Notes: generated by a model from the letters alone, not told the origin. DNA of 64,000 bases from Actinospica robiniae DSM 44927 (GCF_000504285.1 NZ_KI632511.1:7298154-7362153); one strand, 5' to 3'. Positions 30,838 to 40,766 are shown, counted from the stretch's first letter. Program-made: numbers and translations.

Positions 30838-31620
30838 TCAACTGGCCCGCAGCAGCCGGCGGACCAGCCCCGGCACCTCCTGCGGACCCTCCAGCATCAG
30901 ATCGGCCAGGTCGCCCAGCGGATCGCCCTCCGTGTTCGCCACGGCCACCCGCACCGCGGTGAACTGCGGAGCCCGCTCGGCCCGCTCGGACAGCGCCTCG
31001 AAGCCGGGACGATCGCCCAGGTCGTCGCCGAAGAACCAGGCGCCGGCCAGCTCCGGCAGCCGCGTCAGCGCGTCGCGCACCACGGCACCCTTGTCCCGCT
31101 GCACCGGCGGCTTGAGCTCCACCACCATCCGGCCGCGCTGCACCTTCAGCCCGTGCTCGCGCGCGTACTGCTCGACCCACTCCTCGGCGGCCTCGGCCAG
31201 GTCGGGCGAGTTGCGGTAGTGCACCGCGCAGGAAAGCCCCTTGTCCTCGATCAGCGCACCCGGCAGCGCCCGCTTCGCCTCCTCCACCGCCACGCCCATC
31301 ACCTCGCGGTAGGGCGCCGCCTCGGGCAGCGTGTGCACGGTGGCCCCGCCGTCCGGCGAGAACTCCAGGCCGTACAGGCCGTGCAGCTCCGGCCCCTCGC
31401 CGCTCGCGCCGGCCTCGGACGACGCGCCGACCTGCCGGGCCAGGAACGCCACCGGCCGGGCCGAGACCACGGCGCAGTAGCCGCAGTGCGCGGCCAGCTC
31501 CCGCAGCGCCTCGGGCGCGTCCGGCACCGGCCCGACCTTCTCCGGATCCGGCCCGATGGCGCTGAGCGTGCCGTCGAAGTCGAAGAAGAACGCGGTGCGG
31601 CGCAGCTGTTCCCTGTTCAT
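30838..31620 (-). CDS. otsB: Trehalose-6-phosphate phosphatase
   Basis: This 260-residue HAD-superfamily phosphatase completes trehalose synthesis by dephosphorylating trehalose 6-phosphate. Motif I is FFFDFDGTL (Asp14 nucleophile, Asp16 acid/base); CAVVSARPVAFL is motif II; ALIEDKGLSCAVHYR and MVVELKPPVQRDKGAVV are OtsB substrate-cap signatures with Lys; FFGDDLGDRPGFE is motif IV. ATG 31620 has GAGGGG upstream. No otsA is adjacent; in actinomycetes the synthase is often unlinked. Confidence 0.9.
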   Translation of the reverse strand: MNREQLRRTAFFFDFDGTLSAIGPDPEKVGPVPDAPEALRELAAHCGYCAVVSARPVAFLARQVGASSEAGASGEGPELHGLYGLEFSPDGGATVHTLPEAAPYREVMGVAVEEAKRALPGALIEDKGLSCAVHYRNSPDLAEAAEEWVEQYAREHGLKVQRGRMVVELKPPVQRDKGAVVRDALTRLPELAGAWFFGDDLGDRPGFEALSERAERAPQFTAVRVAVANTEGDPLGDLADLMLEGPQEVPGLVRRLLRAS

Positions 31621-31735
31621 CAGACCCCTCATGCTGCGTGCGGAAACACGGCTGGATGCAGCCGGGTCAACGGTATACGGGGGAGCGGCGGGTGCGTGCC
31701 CCCGGCACGCCGGGCCCGGACCTACTATCGGCCTA

Positions 31736-32989
31736 TCAGCCCGCGTCGGCGCCGACCTGACGGACCGCCGGCTCCTCGGCCGCGGGCTTCGGCAGCGTCC
31801 GCAGCAGCCCCTGCGCCACCGGGTTGCGGATCAGCCGGGCCGGCGAGGTGCGGCCCCGGCAGAAGTCCGCGAACATCCGCCAGGCCACCGGAATGCGCGT
31901 CACCACCCGGTGGAAGAACGCCGGGTGCCGCTCGAACAGCGCCAGCATGGACCGGCCCGCCTGCATCTCCGGGCCCAGCAGATGCTCCACCGCCGCGGTG
32001 TACCCGGCGTCGGCCGACCCGCCGTCCTGCCCGACCCGGGCCCGCCGGGCCAGCTCCGCCGCGCTGTGCCCGGCCAGCGCCCCCGACCGCAGCGCGAACG
32101 AGATGCCCTCGCGCGTCCACGGCTCGAGCAGGCCCGCGGCGTCCCCGGCCACCAGCACCCGGCCCCGGCTGAGCGGCGAACCGGCCTCCCGGCACCGGGT
32201 CAGGTGGCCCGAGTCCGAGACGGTCGGGAAGCTCTCGAGCCCGAGCCGCTTGATGAAGTCGCGGTAGTACTTGCGCGTCCCCTCGCCCTCGCCGCGCGCG
32301 GATATCACCCCGACCGTGAGCACGTCGCCCTTCGGGAACACCCAGCCGTACGAGCCCGGCAGCGGCCCCCAGTCCACCAGCACCCGGTGCGCCCACTCCC
32401 CGGCCACCGCCGGCGGCACCTGGATCTCGGCCTCCAGCCCCAGATCGACCTGCTCGCAGCGCACGCCGACGTAGCGCCCGATCCGGCTGGCCGACCCGTC
32501 CGCGCCCACCACCGCGCGCGCCCGCACCGACGTGCCGTCAGCCAGGTTCAACGTCACCGGTCCGGTCGATGAAGGTTGGTCCACCATGCTGACGGAGGCA
32601 CCCGTCCGCAGCACCGCCCCGGCGTCCACCGCGGCCTTCGCCAGAGCCAGGTCGAACTCCGCCCGGTTCACCAGCACCAGCAGGTCCCCGGCCTTGTCCC
32701 GGCGGGTGCGCTCCTTGGCGCCGTCGTGGGTGAAGGTGATCGCGTCGATCCGCTGGCGCACCGGGACGTCGAAGCCCTCCGGCAGCGCGCGGCGGGAGTA
32801 GCCGATCAGGCCGCCGCCGCAGGTCTTGTAGCGCGGCAGCTCCGCCTTCTCCAGCAGCAGCACCCGCCCGGCTCCGGCCTCGGCGGCGCTGCGCGCGGCG
32901 TTGGCGCCGGCGGGCCCGGCGCCCACCACCACCACGTCCCACAGGTCCGATTCCGCCGTCTCGCTGAGGTCTTTCGGAGCTTCGATCAC
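31736..32989 (-). CDS. Geranylgeranyl reductase-family FAD oxidoreductase
   Basis: This 417-residue enzyme is a GGR-type flavoprotein that saturates isoprenoid side chains (geranylgeranyl or menaquinone). It begins with the FAD motif VVVVGAGPAGANAARSAAEAG and LLLEKAELPRYKTCGGG, a GGR hallmark. GADGSASRIGRYVG and the second FAD motif RVLVAGDAAGLLEPWTREGISFALRSG follow. In actinobacteria the MenJ-like members reduce the beta-isoprene unit of menaquinone. It is divergent from the rhomboid-like gene and 115 bp upstream of otsB on the same strand. Confidence 0.92.
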   Translation of the reverse strand: MIEAPKDLSETAESDLWDVVVVGAGPAGANAARSAAEAGAGRVLLLEKAELPRYKTCGGGLIGYSRRALPEGFDVPVRQRIDAITFTHDGAKERTRRDKAGDLLVLVNRAEFDLALAKAAVDAGAVLRTGASVSMVDQPSSTGPVTLNLADGTSVRARAVVGADGSASRIGRYVGVRCEQVDLGLEAEIQVPPAVAGEWAHRVLVDWGPLPGSYGWVFPKGDVLTVGVISARGEGEGTRKYYRDFIKRLGLESFPTVSDSGHLTRCREAGSPLSRGRVLVAGDAAGLLEPWTREGISFALRSGALAGHSAAELARRARVGQDGGSADAGYTAAVEHLLGPEMQAGRSMLALFERHPAFFHRVVTRIPVAWRMFADFCRGRTSPARLIRNPVAQGLLRTLPKPAAEEPAVRQVGADAG

Positions 32990-33059
32990 GGGTGAAGGGT
33001 AATCGGCGTTCGGCGGGGTGCGCAGCTTGACGACGCAGGGTCGGTTAAGGTCACCGAAT

Positions 33060-33737
33060 GTGACGCTGACCCGGGCGGCCGCGGGCGTGCGGCACTACGT
33101 GAGCCGCGCCCCGGCGACGTTCATCTGGCTGGTGGTCCTGACCATCACCACGTACATCATCAGCCGCTTCCACCCCGCCTTCCGCGACCACTTCCTGCGC
33201 CAGCGCTCCACCAACCTGCACGAGCTCGGCCGCAACCCGATCAGGGTCCTGGTGAGCAGCGCGATGTGGATCGACGGCGGCGGCCTGTGGATCTACTACC
33301 TCCTCTACAACCTCTTCCACGTCCCGGTGGAGCGGATCCTGGGCACCGGACGCTGGCTGGTGGTGGTCATCTCGGCGCACGTGGGCGCGACGTACCTGAG
33401 CGAGGGCGTCGTCTACTGGGAGGTGAGCCACGGCTACATGTCCTCGCGCGCGATCTTCACCCTCGACGTGGGCGTCAGCTACGCCCTCGCCGGATCCGCC
33501 GCGGTGCTCGCCTTCCTGATGGCGAAGCCGTGGTGCTATCTGTACGGCGGGATGCTGCTCGCCTTCTACGCGTACAACCTGATCACCGGCGACACGTTCA
33601 CCGACCTCGGCCACTTCACCGCGGTGCTGATCGGCTTCTCCTGCTACCCGCTGACCCGGATCACCGACTACCGCTGGGACCCGATCGCCGTCTACCGGTC
33701 ACTGCGCGCCCGAGCAGCGGCGAAGCTCTCGCAGTAA
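33060..33737 (+). CDS. Rhomboid-like membrane protein
   Basis: This 225-residue protein with six hydrophobic segments matches the actinobacterial rhomboid-like group. The L1/helix2 region WIDGGGLWIYYLLYNLFHVPVERILG, the fourth-helix motif YALAGSAAVLAFLMA (Ser in AGSA where GxSG is expected) and the last-helix His in TDLGHFTAVLIGF are all present. Ser and His are retained but GxSG is degenerate, so protease activity is doubtful. GTG 33060 is chosen over an upstream start since the preceding 14 codons look non-coding. Next gene 30 bp downstream is an EamA exporter. Confidence 0.8.
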   Translation: MTLTRAAAGVRHYVSRAPATFIWLVVLTITTYIISRFHPAFRDHFLRQRSTNLHELGRNPIRVLVSSAMWIDGGGLWIYYLLYNLFHVPVERILGTGRWLVVVISAHVGATYLSEGVVYWEVSHGYMSSRAIFTLDVGVSYALAGSAAVLAFLMAKPWCYLYGGMLLAFYAYNLITGDTFTDLGHFTAVLIGFSCYPLTRITDYRWDPIAVYRSLRARAAAKLSQ

Positions 33738-33767
33738 CAGGCTTGTGGGGTCCCGTACCCTTTCCGC

Positions 33768-34766
33768 ATGAGCCCCCGTTCCACGAGCCGAAGTGTCGGC
33801 GTCAGCCTCGGCGTCGCGTCCTCGACCTGCTTCAGCGCCTCCGGCACCTTCGCCAAGGCGTTGACGGACGCAGGCTTCAGCCCGCTCGAAGCGGTGTGGA
33901 TGCGGGTGCTCGGCGCCTGCGCGCTCCTCGTCGTGGCCACGCTCGTGCTGCGCGGGCCCGCGGCGTTCACCCGGATGTGGCGGGACCGCACGGTCGGACG
34001 CGCGGTGGTCACGTTCGGACTCGTCGTCGTGGCATCGTGTCAGGGCCTGTACTTCGTCGCGGCGAGCCGGCTGCCGGTGGGCATAGCGATCCTGCTCGAG
34101 TTCACCGGCCCGGTCCTGGTGGTGTGTTACCTGCGCCTGATCCGCCGTCAGCACGTACGCCCCGCCGCGTTCGCCGGCATCGGCCTGGCAATGGTCGGCC
34201 TATGTTGCGTTGTCCAGATCTGGACCGGCATGCAGCTCGACGCGGTAGGCCTCGCCTGCGGCCTAGGCGCGGCCGCGGGCAACGCCACGTACTTCGTCAT
34301 ACTCGACAAACTCACCGGCACCGTGGACGCACTCACACTCACGTCGGGCGGCATGGTGGTCGGAACGGTGGCGCTCGCGCCCCTGGCCACCCCGTGGGAC
34401 GCGCCCTGGCACCTGCTCGGAGGCACGGTGGACATCGGCAGCAACCACGTCGCCGGCTGGCTCGTGGTCGCGCTGCTCATACTGGTGAGCACGGTGATCG
34501 CCTACGTCATCGGCGGCATGGCCGTCCAGCGCCTCTCCGCCCCCGTGGCCGCGGGCGTGTCCTACGTCGAGCCCGTCAGCGCCTGCATCCTCGCCTGGAT
34601 CCTCCTCGGCGAGCGCCTCGACGCCGTCCAGATCATCGGCGGCCTCGTCGTCCTCACCGGCGCCTACATCGCCCAGAGCGCCGCCCAGCCCAGGGTTGGC
34701 GAGGTGCTCATGCCCGACGCCCTCATCCCCACCCCCGCCGAATCCCCGCGCAGCGGAGCGAAGTGA
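33768..34766 (+). CDS. EamA/DMT-family metabolite exporter (RhtA-like)
   Basis: This 332-residue drug/metabolite transporter has ten helices in two EamA repeats. The first covers ASSTCFSASGTFAKALTDAGFSPLEAVWMRVLG to RLIRR; the second opens with VGLACGLGAAAGNATYFVILDKL and ends VEPVSACILAWILLGERLDAVQIIGGLVVLTGAYIAQ, the classic C-terminal block. RhtA-like members export threonine, homoserine or other amino acids; the substrate here is unknown. Its 3' end runs into a repeated GC-rich hairpin that acts as terminator. Confidence 0.9.
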   Translation: MSPRSTSRSVGVSLGVASSTCFSASGTFAKALTDAGFSPLEAVWMRVLGACALLVVATLVLRGPAAFTRMWRDRTVGRAVVTFGLVVVASCQGLYFVAASRLPVGIAILLEFTGPVLVVCYLRLIRRQHVRPAAFAGIGLAMVGLCCVVQIWTGMQLDAVGLACGLGAAAGNATYFVILDKLTGTVDALTLTSGGMVVGTVALAPLATPWDAPWHLLGGTVDIGSNHVAGWLVVALLILVSTVIAYVIGGMAVQRLSAPVAAGVSYVEPVSACILAWILLGERLDAVQIIGGLVVLTGAYIAQSAAQPRVGEVLMPDALIPTPAESPRSGAK

Positions 34767-34785
34767 CGTAGCGCGGGGGATCGGG
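34742..34785 (+). terminator. Terminator overlapping the 3' end of the exporter gene
   Basis: ATCCCCGCGC near 34742 pairs with GCGCGGGGGAT near 34770-34783 (one bulge), flanking AGCGGAGCGAAGTGACG. The last codons of the exporter lie in the stem. Two further hairpins (AGGGC/GCCCT and GGGGGC/GCCCCC) follow at 34790-34840 before the tRNA. Confidence 0.6.
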
Positions 34786-34854
34786 AGTCCAGAGGGCGGA
34801 GCCCTTTGGTGTGAGGGGCGCGGGGGCCATGCCCCCCGACCAGCACGGCGTGGG

Positions 34855-34926
34855 TGGGCGCTACTGGGTTCGAACCAGTGACATCCGCCTTGTAAGGGCG
34901 GCGCTCTACCGCTGAGCTAAGCGCCC
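34855..34926 (-). tRNA. tRNA-Val (anticodon TAC)
   Basis: On the minus strand the acceptor stem GGGCGC pairs with GCGCCC. The D-arm reads AGCTCAGCGGTAGAGC, the anticodon arm CCGCC-CTTACAA-GGCGG places TAC at positions 34-36, and the T-arm CTGGTTCGAACCCAG is canonical. Discriminator is A; CCA is not encoded. This is a standard class I tRNA of 72 nt. Confidence 0.96.
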
Positions 34927-35030
34927 GGAACGGCCCGTCGGGGCCGGTGCAGTGCCCCAGTGTAGCGGCACGGGTGTGGGGCCTGGCCACGCCACTTTCC
35001 CGGTTGTCCGGGATGTGGACGGCCGGCCGG

Positions 35031-35723
35031 CTAAATCCGGACTTTCCCCGGCCCGGGCGCCCAGTGCAGGCCCCAGCCGTAGGCGGCGTCGATCTCGCTC
35101 TGGTAGCCGGGGAAGAACTTGCTCTCGGTGCGCAGGGCGAACTCGGCGCCGCCGCGCTGGATCATCACCGCGGCGCAGCTCCTGGCCTTGCTGGTGCTCT
35201 GGCGGTCCAGGTTCAGGCTCAGCGCGGGACCGCTGCTGGGGTAGAGGGTCAGGGTCGCGCCGACCTTGGTCAGGTCGTCGGAGCCGCCGGCCAGCAGGAC
35301 GAAGATCAGCACGCGCTGGAAGTGGCCGCTGTGGTCCATGTTGACGAACAGGTTCTCGCCGGTGGACGAGCCGGTGCGGTCGTCCCGGTCGAGGCGGATG
35401 TAGGGCGGGCGGGCGAAGTCGCCGTTGCGCTGGCCGGCGGCCTGGACGACGCCGCGCTGGCCGTCGGTGAACTGGTAGAGGCAGCCGAGGTCGAGGTCCA
35501 CCTTCGGGCCGGCCGCGCCGCCGGCGCCCATCGCCGGCTCGATCCGGCGGCGGAACGGACGGCCGCGGCCGCCGGCCTCCTCGGGGCCGCTCCAGCGCAG
35601 GTTGACCCGCAGCGTGCCGCTGGCCGCGCCGATGCGCGAGAGCGGGATGTCGCCGACCGCGGCGTTCAGACCCAGCCGGTTGAACGGCGCCTGGCCGCCG
35701 CTGTTCCAGTCGATCCCGGACAC
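35031..35723 (-). CDS. TerD-family stress-resistance protein
   Basis: This 230-residue protein is of the tellurium-resistance TerD/TerA type. KVDLDLGCLYQFTDGQRGVVQAAGQ, the acidic DRDDRTGSSTGENLFVNMDH metal-binding stretch, RVLIFVLLAGG and CAAVMIQRGGAEFALRTE are family features, while the N-terminal segment is diverged. GTG 35723 with AGGTGGGGG upstream is chosen. In Streptomyces a similar gene sits beside the peroxiredoxin and DUF3052 genes ahead of aceE, as here. The precise function of single TerD proteins is unknown; Ca2+ binding is usual. Confidence 0.82.
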   Translation of the reverse strand: MSGIDWNSGGQAPFNRLGLNAAVGDIPLSRIGAASGTLRVNLRWSGPEEAGGRGRPFRRRIEPAMGAGGAAGPKVDLDLGCLYQFTDGQRGVVQAAGQRNGDFARPPYIRLDRDDRTGSSTGENLFVNMDHSGHFQRVLIFVLLAGGSDDLTKVGATLTLYPSSGPALSLNLDRQSTSKARSCAAVMIQRGGAEFALRTESKFFPGYQSEIDAAYGWGLHWAPGPGKVRI

Positions 35724-35911
35724 GGGCCCCCACCTTCGCCACTCGGCCGCTCGGCTCCGGGCCCGCACGGGCCCAGGCACAGTATGCCCGCCGCGGACGC
35801 CCGGGACGCCTCGCGCGTGGCGTACGCGGGCGCGTGGGGGGCGTGCGGAAAGGAAGTACGGCGGCTCCGGATCTGCCGGAGCCGCCGTGGATGAGCCTTC
35901 TCTCGCCTTCG

Positions 35912-36379
35912 CTACGCGGCCAGGCCGGTCAGCGCCTCGCGGTACGCGGACAACGGCCTGGCCTCGCTGATCGGATTGACCAGGGACCAGCGCAACACGC
36001 CGTCCGGGTCGATCAGGAAGCTGCCGCGCCCGGCGCAGCCGCGGGACTCGTCGAACACGCCGTAGCTACGCGCGACCGCGCCGTGCGGCCAGAAGTCGGA
36101 GAGCAGCGGGAAGCCGAAGCCCTCCTGGTCCGCGTAGCCGCGCAGGGCGTGCATCGGGTCGCAGGAGACGGCCACCAACCGCACCCGCTCCCCGTCGAAC
36201 TCCGCTCCGGCATCCCGCAGCGCCGCCAGCTCGCTGCCGCACACCCCGGAGAAGGCGAACGGGTAGAACACCACCAGCGTCGACCGGCCGTCCGGCGCCT
36301 TGCCGCCGACCTCGGTCTCCGCTCCGTGCTGGTCCTTGAGCGCGAATCGCGGTGCCGGCCGACCCGCCGGCAAGCTCAC
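35912..36379 (-). CDS. AhpE-like peroxiredoxin
   Basis: This 155-residue thiol peroxidase reduces hydroperoxides. The peroxidatic Cys47 lies in YPFAFSGVCGSEL, a PxxxSxxC variant of the Prx active site; Arg in RGYADQEGFGFPLLSDF and the GSFLIDPDGVLRW strand complete the fold. A further Cys in ESRGCAGRGS could be resolving. It starts at a GTG that overlaps the stop of the DUF3052 gene (GTGA), so translation is coupled. Confidence 0.9.
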   Translation of the reverse strand: MSLPAGRPAPRFALKDQHGAETEVGGKAPDGRSTLVVFYPFAFSGVCGSELAALRDAGAEFDGERVRLVAVSCDPMHALRGYADQEGFGFPLLSDFWPHGAVARSYGVFDESRGCAGRGSFLIDPDGVLRWSLVNPISEARPLSAYREALTGLAA

Positions 36380-36819
36380 CGCTTGCCCACCTTGGCCTTG
36401 GGCGCGACCAGCCGGGTACCGGCCCAGTCCCTCCCGGCCGAGACCGAGCTGGTCTGGGTCAGCCCCGCGGTGGGCGCGGCCTCGCCGATGTCGCTCGGTT
36501 CGATATGGCCGGGCCGCCCCGCCTTGGGGGTGAGCAGCCAGATGTGGCCGCCGTCGGCGAGCGCGGTCAAGGCGTCGACCAAGACGTCCACCAGGTCGCC
36601 GTCGTCCTCGCGGTACCAGAGCAGAACGGCGTCGGCGACGTCCTCGTAGTCCTCGTCGAAGAGCTCGCCGCCGGTGACCGCCTCGATCTCGGAGCGCAGC
36701 TCCTCGTCGCAGTCCTCGTCGTAGCCGATCTCCTGGACCACCTGACCGTCGGTGAACCCGAGGCGGCGGGCCGCCTGGTGCTCACCGTCGGTCTCCGCGC
36801 GGTCCGCGGTGGCGCTCAC
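36376..36819 (-). CDS. DUF3052 protein
   Basis: This 147-residue acidic protein matches DUF3052: AARRLGFTDGQVVQEIGYDEDCDEELRSEIE, ELFDEDYEDVADAVLLWYREDDGDLVDVLVDALTALADGGHIWLLTPKAGRPGHIEPSDI and VAPKAKVGKR. The family is restricted to actinobacteria and its function is unknown. GTG 36819 follows GGGGAGG. It is translationally coupled to the peroxiredoxin and divergent from aceE, the familiar Streptomyces order. Confidence 0.9.
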   Translation of the reverse strand: MSATADRAETDGEHQAARRLGFTDGQVVQEIGYDEDCDEELRSEIEAVTGGELFDEDYEDVADAVLLWYREDDGDLVDVLVDALTALADGGHIWLLTPKAGRPGHIEPSDIGEAAPTAGLTQTSSVSAGRDWAGTRLVAPKAKVGKR

Positions 36820-36955
36820 GAAGGTGTTCCTCCCCGTCTGGGTGCCGGGCGTCGCGTCCTGCGCGGCCCGGATGCTGTTTTCATCCACGCGGCTAGTCCA
36901 CACGGGCAACGCCCAGGACGCAAGTACCCCGCACCCGTTGCGCTCACAATGCGGC

Positions 36956-37252
36956 TCACCAACCCGGCCTGGTGTGGATCCGGCGGGCCGAGTTCGCCAC
37001 CTGCGGGCCCGACGGCGCGGGGGTGAGGACCGGGGCGGGGACGGGGTTCGGCGGGGCCGCGACCGCGGCCGCCGGATGTTCGATCACCGCGTCCGGACCC
37101 GGGTAGAGCAGCTTCGTGCTCCCGTCGCGGAACTGGACCAGATAGGGCGGCGCGCCGTCGCTGCCGCGCACTTCGAGGATCTTGCCGAGCTGTTCCGTGG
37201 TGCCCAGGTGGTTGGTGTGGATGTGGAGGGTGTCGCCGATCACTGCACGCAT
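36956..37252 (-). CDS. DUF1918 protein with Pro-rich tail
   Basis: This 98-residue protein has an N-terminal DUF1918 domain (MRAVIGDTLHIHTNHLGT, GKILEVRGSDGAPPYLVQFRDG, LLYPGPDAVIEH), a small beta-barrel like an SH3/KOW fold that may bind nucleic acid. The last 40 residues are Pro/Ala-rich. Start 37252 is the Met of the domain. It lies in the divergent spacer before aceE. Confidence 0.85.
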   Translation of the reverse strand: MRAVIGDTLHIHTNHLGTTEQLGKILEVRGSDGAPPYLVQFRDGSTKLLYPGPDAVIEHPAAAVAAPPNPVPAPVLTPAPSGPQVANSARRIHTRPGW

Positions 37253-37712
37253 GTGAGCCGCCTCTCGCGCGCTTTGGTTCCGATACTTGTGCCCCGGTGG
37301 TGCGGGCTCATGCCGTTCGCCGCGTCCGTTCACTCCAGTGTCGGGGCAGCGGCCGGGGGGCGCGCGCTGCGCGCAGTGACCGAGTGGTCACCACCCGCGC
37401 GCGACCCTTCCTCCTGGAATACAGCGCAACCGGGCCATTGCCAACACTTCGGCGCCGATCGGTCCAAAGCCCGCGCTCGGGCGGCGGTTCCGCCGAGGAA
37501 TACGAGGACGTCCGACAATCGGACTCGACGCGCCCCGAAGCGGCCATTCGGAGTGGCATGTGACCCGATAAGGGTCGGTTACCCCCCGGTAGAGATGACG
37601 AGGGGAGCTCGTCCGTACGACCATGGGGAGGAACGAGGTACCGAACAGTAGGACGCACGCGGCGGCCCGAACCGCCGACCCGCGCGCTTCGCGATCACTT
37701 CTAAGGACGAAC
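37253..37712. other. Gene-free region between DUF1918 and aceE
   Basis: This 460-bp region has no credible gene. The stretch 37540-37600 (GGCATGTGACCCGATAAGG) is a plausible promoter area for aceE, whose ribosome site AAGGACG is at 37703. Confidence 0.4.
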
Positions 37713-40466
37713 GTGGCTAGCGGACGAGAGCGCTTCTCGATCATCAGTGACGGCCTGCCGAGCCAGCTGCCGGACATCGACCCGGCCGAGACCGGCGAGT
37801 GGATCGACTCCCTGGACGCGGTCGTCAACGAACAGGGGCGCCAGCGGGCCCGCTACCTGATGCTGCGCATGCTCGAGCGCGCCCGCGAGCACCAGGTGGG
37901 CGTCCCGGGCCTGCGCTCGACCGACTACATCAACACGATCGCGCCCGAGCGCGAGCCGTGGTTCCCGGGCGACGAGGACATCGAGCGCCGCATCCGCGCG
38001 TACATCCGGTGGAACGCGGCCATCATGGTCTCCCGGGCGAACCGGCCGGGCATGGGCGTGGGCGGGCACATCGCCACCTACGCCTCGGCCGCCTCGCTCT
38101 ACGAGGTCGGCTTCAACCACTTCTTCCGCGGCAAGGACCACGGCGAGGCGGGCGACCAGGTCTACTTCCAGGGCCACGCCGCGCCGGGCATCTACTCCCG
38201 CGCCTACCTCGAGGGCCGGCTCACCGAGGCGCACCTCGACGGCTTCCGGCAGGAGCACAGCCACACCCCGGGCCTGCCGTCCTACCCGCACCCGCGGCTG
38301 ATGCCGGGCTTCTGGGAGTTCCCGACCGTGTCGATGGGCCTCGGCCCGATCAGCGCGATCTACCAGGCCCGGTTCAACAAGTACCTGTACAACCGCGGCC
38401 TGTCCGACACCTCCCGCTCGCACGTGTGGGCCTTCCTCGGCGACGGCGAGACGGACGAGCCCGAGTCGCTCGGCGCCCTGTCCATCGCGGCGCGCGAGGA
38501 GCTGGACAACCTCACCTTCGTGATCAACTGCAACCTGCAGCGCCTCGACGGTCCGGTACGCGGCAACGGCAAGATCATCCAGGAGCTCGAGTCCACCTTC
38601 CGCGGCGCGGGCTGGAACGTGATCAAGGTCATCTGGGGCCGCGACTGGGACAACCTGCTGGCCCAGGACGTCGACGGCGCGCTGGTGAACAAGATGAACA
38701 CCACCCCGGACGGCCAGTTCCAGACCTACTCGGTGGAGTCCGGCGCGTACATCCGGGAGAACTTCTTCGGCGGCGACGCGCGGCTGCGCAAGATGGTCGC
38801 CGGGATGAGCGACGAGGAGCTGCGCCACCTCTCCCGCGGCGGCCACGACTACCGCAAGGTGTACGCGGCGTTCAAGGCGGCCCGCGAGCACGTGGGCCAG
38901 CCCACCGTGATCCTCGCCCACACCATCAAGGGATGGACGCTGGGCAAGGACTTCGAGGGCCGCAACGCCACGCACCAGATGAAGAAGCTGACCAAGGCGG
39001 AGCTCAAGGAGTTCCGCGACCGGCTGCACCTGCCGATCACCGACGAGCAGCTCGCCGCCGACCTGCCGCCGTACTTCCACCCGGGCGCCGACTCGGAGGA
39101 GCTGCAGTACCTCAAGGAGCGGCGCGCGGCCCTCGGCGGCTACCTGCCCACCCGCCAGGTGCGGCCCAAGGCGCTCAAGCTGCCGGGCGACGCGGTCTAC
39201 GCGGACCTGAAGAAGGGCTCGGGCAAGCAGTCGGTGGCCACCACCATGGCCTTCGTGCGGCTGCTCAAGGACCTGATGAAGGACAAGGAGATCGGCGCCC
39301 ACTTCGTGCCGATCATCCCGGACGAGGCGCGCACCTTCGGCATGGACTCGCTCTTCCCGACGGCGAAGATCTACTCGCCGCACGGGCAGACCTACGAGGC
39401 CGTGGACCGCGAGCTGCTGCTGTCCTACAAGGAGTCGAAGCAGGGCCAGATCCTGCACGAGGGCATCAGCGAGGCCGGCGCCACCGCGTCGCTGGTCGCG
39501 GCCGGCACCTCGTACGCGACGCACGGCGTGCAGATGATCCCGATCTACATCTTCTACTCGATGTTCGGGTTCCAGCGCACCGGCGACCAGTTCTGGCAGT
39601 TCGCCGACCAGATGGGCCGCGGCTTCGTGCTCGGCGCGACGGCCGGGCGCACCACGCTGGCCGGTGAGGGCCTGCAGCACGCGGACGGCCACTCGCACCT
39701 GATCGCCTCGACCAACCCGGCCGTGGTGGCCTACGACCCGGCGTTCGGGTTCGAGATCAGCCACATCGTGCAGGAGGGCCTGCGCCGGATGTACGGCTCC
39801 TCGGCCGAGCACCCGCACGGCGAGGACGTGTTCTACTACGTCACGGTCTACAACGAGCCGGGCGTGCAGCCCGCCGAGCCGGCCGGGATCGACGTGGACG
39901 GCCTGCTCAAGGGCCTCTACCGGTTCCAGGCGGCGCCGGAGGGCCCGGCCGACCGGCCGCGCGCCCAGCTGCTCGCCTCCGGTGTGGGCCTGCCCTGGAT
40001 CCTCAAGGCGCAGCAGCTGCTGGCCGACGACTGGGGCGTGTCCGCGGACGTCTGGTCGGCCACGTCGTGGACCGAGCTGCGGCGCGAGGCGCTGGCGGTG
40101 GACGAGCACAACTTCCTGCACCCGGAGGAGCCGGCGCGCACCCCGTACGTCACCGAGATCCTCGGCGCCACCGATGGCCCGGTCGTCGCGGTGTCCGACT
40201 TCATGCGCGCGGTGCCGGACCAGATCGCCCAGTGGGTGCCCGGGGACTACACCTCGCTCGGTGCGGACGGCTTCGGCTTCGCCGACACCCGCGGCGCGGC
40301 CCGGCGCTTCTTCCACATCGACGCCGAGTCCGTGGTCGTGGCCACCCTCGCCCAGCTCGCCAAGCGCGGCGAGGTCAAGCGGGACGCGGTGGCCGAGGCG
40401 ATCAACCGCTACCAGCTGCACGACGTGAAGGCGGCCGGCGCCGGCCCGACCGGCGGCGACGCCTGA
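37713..40466 (+). CDS. aceE: Pyruvate dehydrogenase E1 component, homodimeric
   Basis: This 917-residue thiamine-diphosphate enzyme decarboxylates pyruvate and passes the acetyl group to E2. The TPP motif GDGETDEP (243-250) to NCN (272-274) is intact, with [32 protein letters not shown] for substrate and inter-subunit contact. The transketolase-like half includes [19 protein letters not shown] and [17 protein letters not shown]. Length equals other actinobacterial AceE. GTG 37713 with AAGGACG is chosen over an upstream in-frame ATG at 37623. A long hairpin ends the transcript. E2 and E3 are not here, as is usual in actinomycetes. Confidence 0.96.
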   Translation: MASGRERFSIISDGLPSQLPDIDPAETGEWIDSLDAVVNEQGRQRARYLMLRMLERAREHQVGVPGLRSTDYINTIAPEREPWFPGDEDIERRIRAYIRWNAAIMVSRANRPGMGVGGHIATYASAASLYEVGFNHFFRGKDHGEAGDQVYFQGHAAPGIYSRAYLEGRLTEAHLDGFRQEHSHTPGLPSYPHPRLMPGFWEFPTVSMGLGPISAIYQARFNKYLYNRGLSDTSRSHVWAFLGDGETDEPESLGALSIAAREELDNLTFVINCNLQRLDGPVRGNGKIIQELESTFRGAGWNVIKVIWGRDWDNLLAQDVDGALVNKMNTTPDGQFQTYSVESGAYIRENFFGGDARLRKMVAGMSDEELRHLSRGGHDYRKVYAAFKAAREHVGQPTVILAHTIKGWTLGKDFEGRNATHQMKKLTKAELKEFRDRLHLPITDEQLAADLPPYFHPGADSEELQYLKERRAALGGYLPTRQVRPKALKLPGDAVYADLKKGSGKQSVATTMAFVRLLKDLMKDKEIGAHFVPIIPDEARTFGMDSLFPTAKIYSPHGQTYEAVDRELLLSYKESKQGQILHEGISEAGATASLVAAGTSYATHGVQMIPIYIFYSMFGFQRTGDQFWQFADQMGRGFVLGATAGRTTLAGEGLQHADGHSHLIASTNPAVVAYDPAFGFEISHIVQEGLRRMYGSSAEHPHGEDVFYYVTVYNEPGVQPAEPAGIDVDGLLKGLYRFQAAPEGPADRPRAQLLASGVGLPWILKAQQLLADDWGVSADVWSATSWTELRREALAVDEHNFLHPEEPARTPYVTEILGATDGPVVAVSDFMRAVPDQIAQWVPGDYTSLGADGFGFADTRGAARRFFHIDAESVVVATLAQLAKRGEVKRDAVAEAINRYQLHDVKAAGAGPTGGDA

Positions 40467-40489
40467 TCCACGGCTCTTCGAGCGCACCC

Positions 40490-40534
40490 CGCCGCGGGTG
40501 ACGGGTTCCCCTCACGGACCCGTCGCCCGCGGCG
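40490..40534 (+). terminator. Terminator of aceE
   Basis: A 17-bp stem (40490-40506 with 40518-40534, one G-U pair), core CGCCGCGGGTGACGGGT, and an 11-nt loop lie 24 nt after the aceE stop. Confidence 0.8.
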
Positions 40535-40721
40535 TTCGCGTTCTCCCACCATCGGGTCGTGCTCAGTGCATGCAGGTACCAGACGTTCCGCACGTGGCGG
40601 GCCGGTGAACTCCGGTGTGCATCCACGGGTTCTTTGAATGTCAGGATCGTGATGCCGGCTGCGCGAATCAGGGCACACCGAGCCAGAAGCGGACACGACA
40701 CGTGACGCGCGGCTCTGATGT

Positions 40722-40731
40722 CAGACGTCTG
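40722..40731. promoter_or_regulatory. Palindrome ahead of the membrane protein gene
   Basis: CAGACGTCTG is a perfect 10-bp palindrome with TGATG-type sequence on both sides (GATGT before, GACTGATG after), 35 nt before the start. It may be an operator; the evidence is positional only. Confidence 0.3.
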
Positions 40732-40766
40732 TTGACTGATGCGGGAGGTCCCGCCATCCTGGCTGG

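Noticed and set aside
37701-40487. 928-codon minus-strand frame opposite aceE
   Set aside because: Antisense shadow; the aceE frame has all TPP and E1 motifs.
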